Below are positions 6,430-8,073 of a stretch of DNA of 8,073 nucleotides, one piece after another. The notes beneath the pieces were generated by a model, which saw only the letters and a program-made list of their open reading frames with translations, was not told where the DNA came from and searched no databases. The first letter of the stretch is position 1. Each line of letters opens with the position of its first letter. The position numbers and the translations under genes are program-made. This DNA comes from Pseudolabrys sp. (GTDB lineage Bacteria > Pseudomonadota > Alphaproteobacteria > Rhizobiales > Xanthobacteraceae): NCBI GenBank assembly GCA_026125925.1, contig JAHCKF010000145.1, forward strand, positions 1 through 8,073. The letters run 5' to 3'.

Positions 6430-6945
6430 GTGAGAAAGGTTTCGACCAAGAAGCCGCACGTGCATGACGTGTTTCCGACGCCCGATCACGATCATGATCG
6501 CTGCGCGGCGGACGCCATCGCGCACGCCGAAGCAGTCTGCGCGGCGCACAAGGAGCGGCTGACGCCAATCCGCCGCCGCGTGCTCGAGGCGTTGCTCGCC
6601 AGCCACGCGCCGCTCGGCGCTTACGAGTTGATCGACCGCCTGGCCGATGGCGGCGAGGGCGGCCGCCCGGCGCCCATCACCATCTACCGCGCGCTCGATT
6701 TCCTGCGCGATCAGGGCCTCGTGCATCGCATCGAGAGCCGCAACGCCTTTATCGCCTGCGTGCACAATCATGAAAGCGCCGACCCGGTGGTGTTCCTGAT
6801 TTGCGAGACCTGCGGCGCCGTCGGCGAGGCGACCGGCGCGGCCATCGCCGAGTCGATCCGCAATGCCTCGCGTTCCGCCGGCTTCGTGCCGAAGACGCCG
6901 GTGATCGAGATTTCCGGCACCTGCGCGCATTGCCGCTCGGCCTGA
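6430..6945 (+). CDS. zur: Fur-family metalloregulator, best fit Zur (zinc uptake repressor)
   Basis: Zinc-sensing dimeric repressor, 171 residues. GTG start at 6430 with Shine-Dalgarno GGAAGG (6420-6425) 4 nt upstream. The winged helix covers about residues 42-105, with RLTPIRRRVLEALL and the recognition segment ITIYRALDFLRDQGLVHRIES (83-103). The latter is much closer to E. coli Zur (TVYRALDFLLEQGFVHKVES, from memory) than to Fur, PerR or Irr. The structural zinc site CETC (125-128) and CAHC (165-168) is intact. Candidate sensory ligands His99, Cys110 and Glu133 align with E. coli His77, Cys88 and Glu111; the position of His96 is Asp118 here, with His112 and His114 nearby. The N-terminus carries a His/Asp-rich stretch (HVHD, DHDHD; residues 10-23). 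No znuABC genes are in the window. A structured repeat follows 40 bp after the stop. Confidence 0.85.
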   Translation: MRKVSTKKPHVHDVFPTPDHDHDRCAADAIAHAEAVCAAHKERLTPIRRRVLEALLASHAPLGAYELIDRLADGGEGGRPAPITIYRALDFLRDQGLVHRIESRNAFIACVHNHESADPVVFLICETCGAVGEATGAAIAESIRNASRSAGFVPKTPVIEISGTCAHCRSA

Positions 6946-6984
6946 GCGGGTAGTTGGCGAGCGGCATCCCAGCCGTTAAACACT

Positions 6985-7067
6985 GTCGTCGCCCGCGAAA
7001 GCGGGCGATCCAGTAATCGCGGACAATGGTCGAGTTTACTGGATGCCCCGCTTTCGCGGGGCATGAC
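6985..7067. repeat. Inverted repeat of two GAAA-capped hairpins (family B) between zur and the EamA gene
   Basis: Two 32-nt arms in inverted orientation (6985-7016 and 7036-7067), identical at 27 of 32 positions, flank a 19-nt spacer. Each arm is an 8-bp hairpin with a GAAA loop: TCGCCCGC-GAAA-GCGGGCGA at 6989-7008, and, on the opposite strand of 7044-7063, TGCCCCGC-GAAA-GCGGGGCA. The arms differ in two stem pairs, both changed in a compensating way. It lies in the 151-bp gap after zur and probably ends or stabilises the zur transcript. Such elements are common in Bradyrhizobium-like genomes (from memory). Confidence 0.85.
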
Positions 7068-7096
7068 AATTTTGTTGGCCGGGAATTTCCATCGCC

Positions 7097-8029
7097 ATGT
7101 CGTCGCCCGCTCCGTCCGAGCCTGTGCCGCCGCCTGTCCATCACCACACCACGCGGCCGCTGGACGCTACCGTCGCCGCGGTCATCGTGCTGCTGTGCCT
7201 GTCCTGGGGCTTCAACCACGTCGCGGTGAAGCTGGCGATTCACGACATCCCGCCGCTCTTGCAGGGCGCGCTGCGATCGGCGATCGCCACGGTGCTGATC
7301 GTCGGCTGGTGTGTGCTGCGGCGCATTCCGCTGTTCGAGCGCGATGGCACGCTTCTATCTGGCCTCATCGTCGGCGTGTTGTTCAGCCTCGAGTTCATCC
7401 TGATTTATCAGGGCCTCGCCTTCACCACGGCGACGCGCGCAGTGGTGTTTCTCTATCTGGCGCCGTTCTATGTCGTTGCCGGCACGCGCATCTTCCTGCC
7501 GGCCGATCGCTTCCGCGCCTCGCAGTGGCTGGGCCTGGCCTTGTCCTTTGCCGGCATGATCGTCGCTTTCGGCGTGCCGACACCGGCGCTCGATCCGCGG
7601 CAGACGTTGGGCGATCTGATGCTGATCGCCGCCGCCGGCTTCTGGGCCGCATCGACGCTCGCCATCAAGGCGAGCCGGCTCAACACCATCTCGCCGGAAA
7701 AGGTGATGCTCTATCAGCTCGTCGTTTCCGTGCCGCTGATGGGCCTGGCCGCCTTGATCGCCGGCGAGCGCATGACCCACTGGCCGGACACCCAGGCACT
7801 GGCCTGGCTCGGCTATCAGTCGGTCTGGATCGTGGCGGTCACCTTCGTCATTTGGTTCGCCATCATCAAGAAGTACTCGGCGAGCCGGGTCTCGGCCTTC
7901 ACCTTCCTGACGCCTTTGTTCGGCGTCGCCGCCGGCCATTTCGTCATGAACGACCCGCTGACGCCGGCTTTTCTGGCCGCAGTGGCCTTCGTCGCCGGCG
8001 GCCTGGTGCTGGTCAACCGGCCGCGGTGA
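7097..8029 (+). CDS. EamA-family (drug/metabolite transporter superfamily) inner-membrane permease
   Basis: 310-residue member of the DMT superfamily with two EamA repeats of five helices each. The first repeat covers about residues 24-160, beginning LLCLSWGFNHVAVKLA with the conserved W-G-x-N/x pattern of helix 1 and containing ALAF-like and VVFLYLAPFYVV segments. The second covers about 169-306, with LIAAAGFWAASTLAIK, FVIWFAIIKKYSASRVSAFT and LTPLFGVAAGHFV. The 22-residue N-terminal tail is Pro-rich with HHH at 15-17. Such carriers export amino acids, drugs or metabolites; the substrate cannot be named. The ATG at 7097 is used; the Shine-Dalgarno is weak (GGGAA at 7081-7085). It is separated from zur by a structured repeat, so it is probably transcribed on its own, and the proximity to zur is not evidence for zinc transport. 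Confidence 0.9.
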   Translation: MSSPAPSEPVPPPVHHHTTRPLDATVAAVIVLLCLSWGFNHVAVKLAIHDIPPLLQGALRSAIATVLIVGWCVLRRIPLFERDGTLLSGLIVGVLFSLEFILIYQGLAFTTATRAVVFLYLAPFYVVAGTRIFLPADRFRASQWLGLALSFAGMIVAFGVPTPALDPRQTLGDLMLIAAAGFWAASTLAIKASRLNTISPEKVMLYQLVVSVPLMGLAALIAGERMTHWPDTQALAWLGYQSVWIVAVTFVIWFAIIKKYSASRVSAFTFLTPLFGVAAGHFVMNDPLTPAFLAAVAFVAGGLVLVNRPR

Positions 8030-8034
8030 ACTTT

Positions 8035-8060
8035 ACCTCTCCCCGCTTGCGGGGAGAGGT
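8035..8060 (+). terminator. 12-bp perfect stem-loop after the EamA gene: terminator-like dispersed repeat
   Basis: ACCTCTCCCCGC (8035-8046) pairs perfectly with GCGGGGAGAGGT (8049-8060) around TT, beginning 5 nt after the stop codon. No T-run follows, so it is not a standard intrinsic terminator, but its strength and position make it the likely 3' end of the transcript. The CTCTCCCCGCTTGCGGGGAGAGGT sequence is, from memory, a common dispersed intergenic element of Hyphomicrobiales, so it may also be counted as a repeat. Confidence 0.65.
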
Positions 8061-8073
8061 CGGATCGCCGAAG

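Noticed and set aside
6489..6500. Perfect 12-bp palindrome CGATCATGATCG inside zur
   Set aside because: It arises from alternating His and Asp codons in the DHDHD stretch and lies within coding sequence.
6985..8060. Possible CRISPR array from repeated hairpin sequences
   Set aside because: The repeats are inverted pairs of different families, not regularly spaced direct repeats, and no cas genes are present.

Overview
This is a GC-rich window (roughly 60-65% GC by eye), most like an alphaproteobacterium of the order Hyphomicrobiales (Bradyrhizobium / Rhodopseudomonas / Xanthobacteraceae type). Three things point there: the style of the proteins, the 3-hydroxybutyrate dehydrogenase paired with a DUF3734-type patatin protein, and the intergenic palindromic repeats (TGTCATTCCGGG...CCCGGAATCCA and GCCCCGC-GAAA-GCGGGGC types) that litter such genomes. 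The exact genus cannot be read from the window.

Layout. At the left edge, on the plus strand, is the C-terminal part of a class III (CaiB/BaiF) CoA-transferase, cut by the window start. It converges on a five-gene run on the minus strand. Read in the direction of transcription (right to left) these genes are bdhA, a patatin-like hydrolase, a MarR-family regulator, emrA and emrB. On the plus strand, divergent from bdhA, come a Fur-family regulator that best fits Zur and then a ten-helix EamA/DMT-type permease. No stretch over 300 bases lacks a gene. The gaps are filled almost entirely by structured repeats (684-788, 5314-5432, 6985-7067, 8035-8060) or contain promoter and operator palindromes (4059-4080, 6313-6327).

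How the genes work together. Two modules stand out. (1) marR-emrA-emrB is a self-regulated drug-efflux operon: the regulator overlaps emrA by 8 bp, emrA and emrB are 35 bp apart, and an AT-rich palindrome sits just upstream of marR, where an autoregulatory operator is expected. No TolC-type outer-membrane partner is in the window. (2) bdhA plus the patatin gene looks like a storage-carbon (poly-3-hydroxybutyrate, PHB) mobilisation pair: BdhA oxidises 3-hydroxybutyrate to acetoacetate, and the cytosolic patatin hydrolase could supply 3-hydroxybutyrate or act on lipid. A TGC-ATC-GCA palindrome upstream of bdhA resembles a PhaR-type site.

Nothing here is a clearly new defence or mobile system; most of the window is ordinary chromosomal content. 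The points most worth a second look are the covarying stem-loop repeats, one of which lies inside the bdhA-patatin unit and touches the patatin Shine-Dalgarno sequence, the putative PhaR-type site, and the possible PHB role of the patatin protein.
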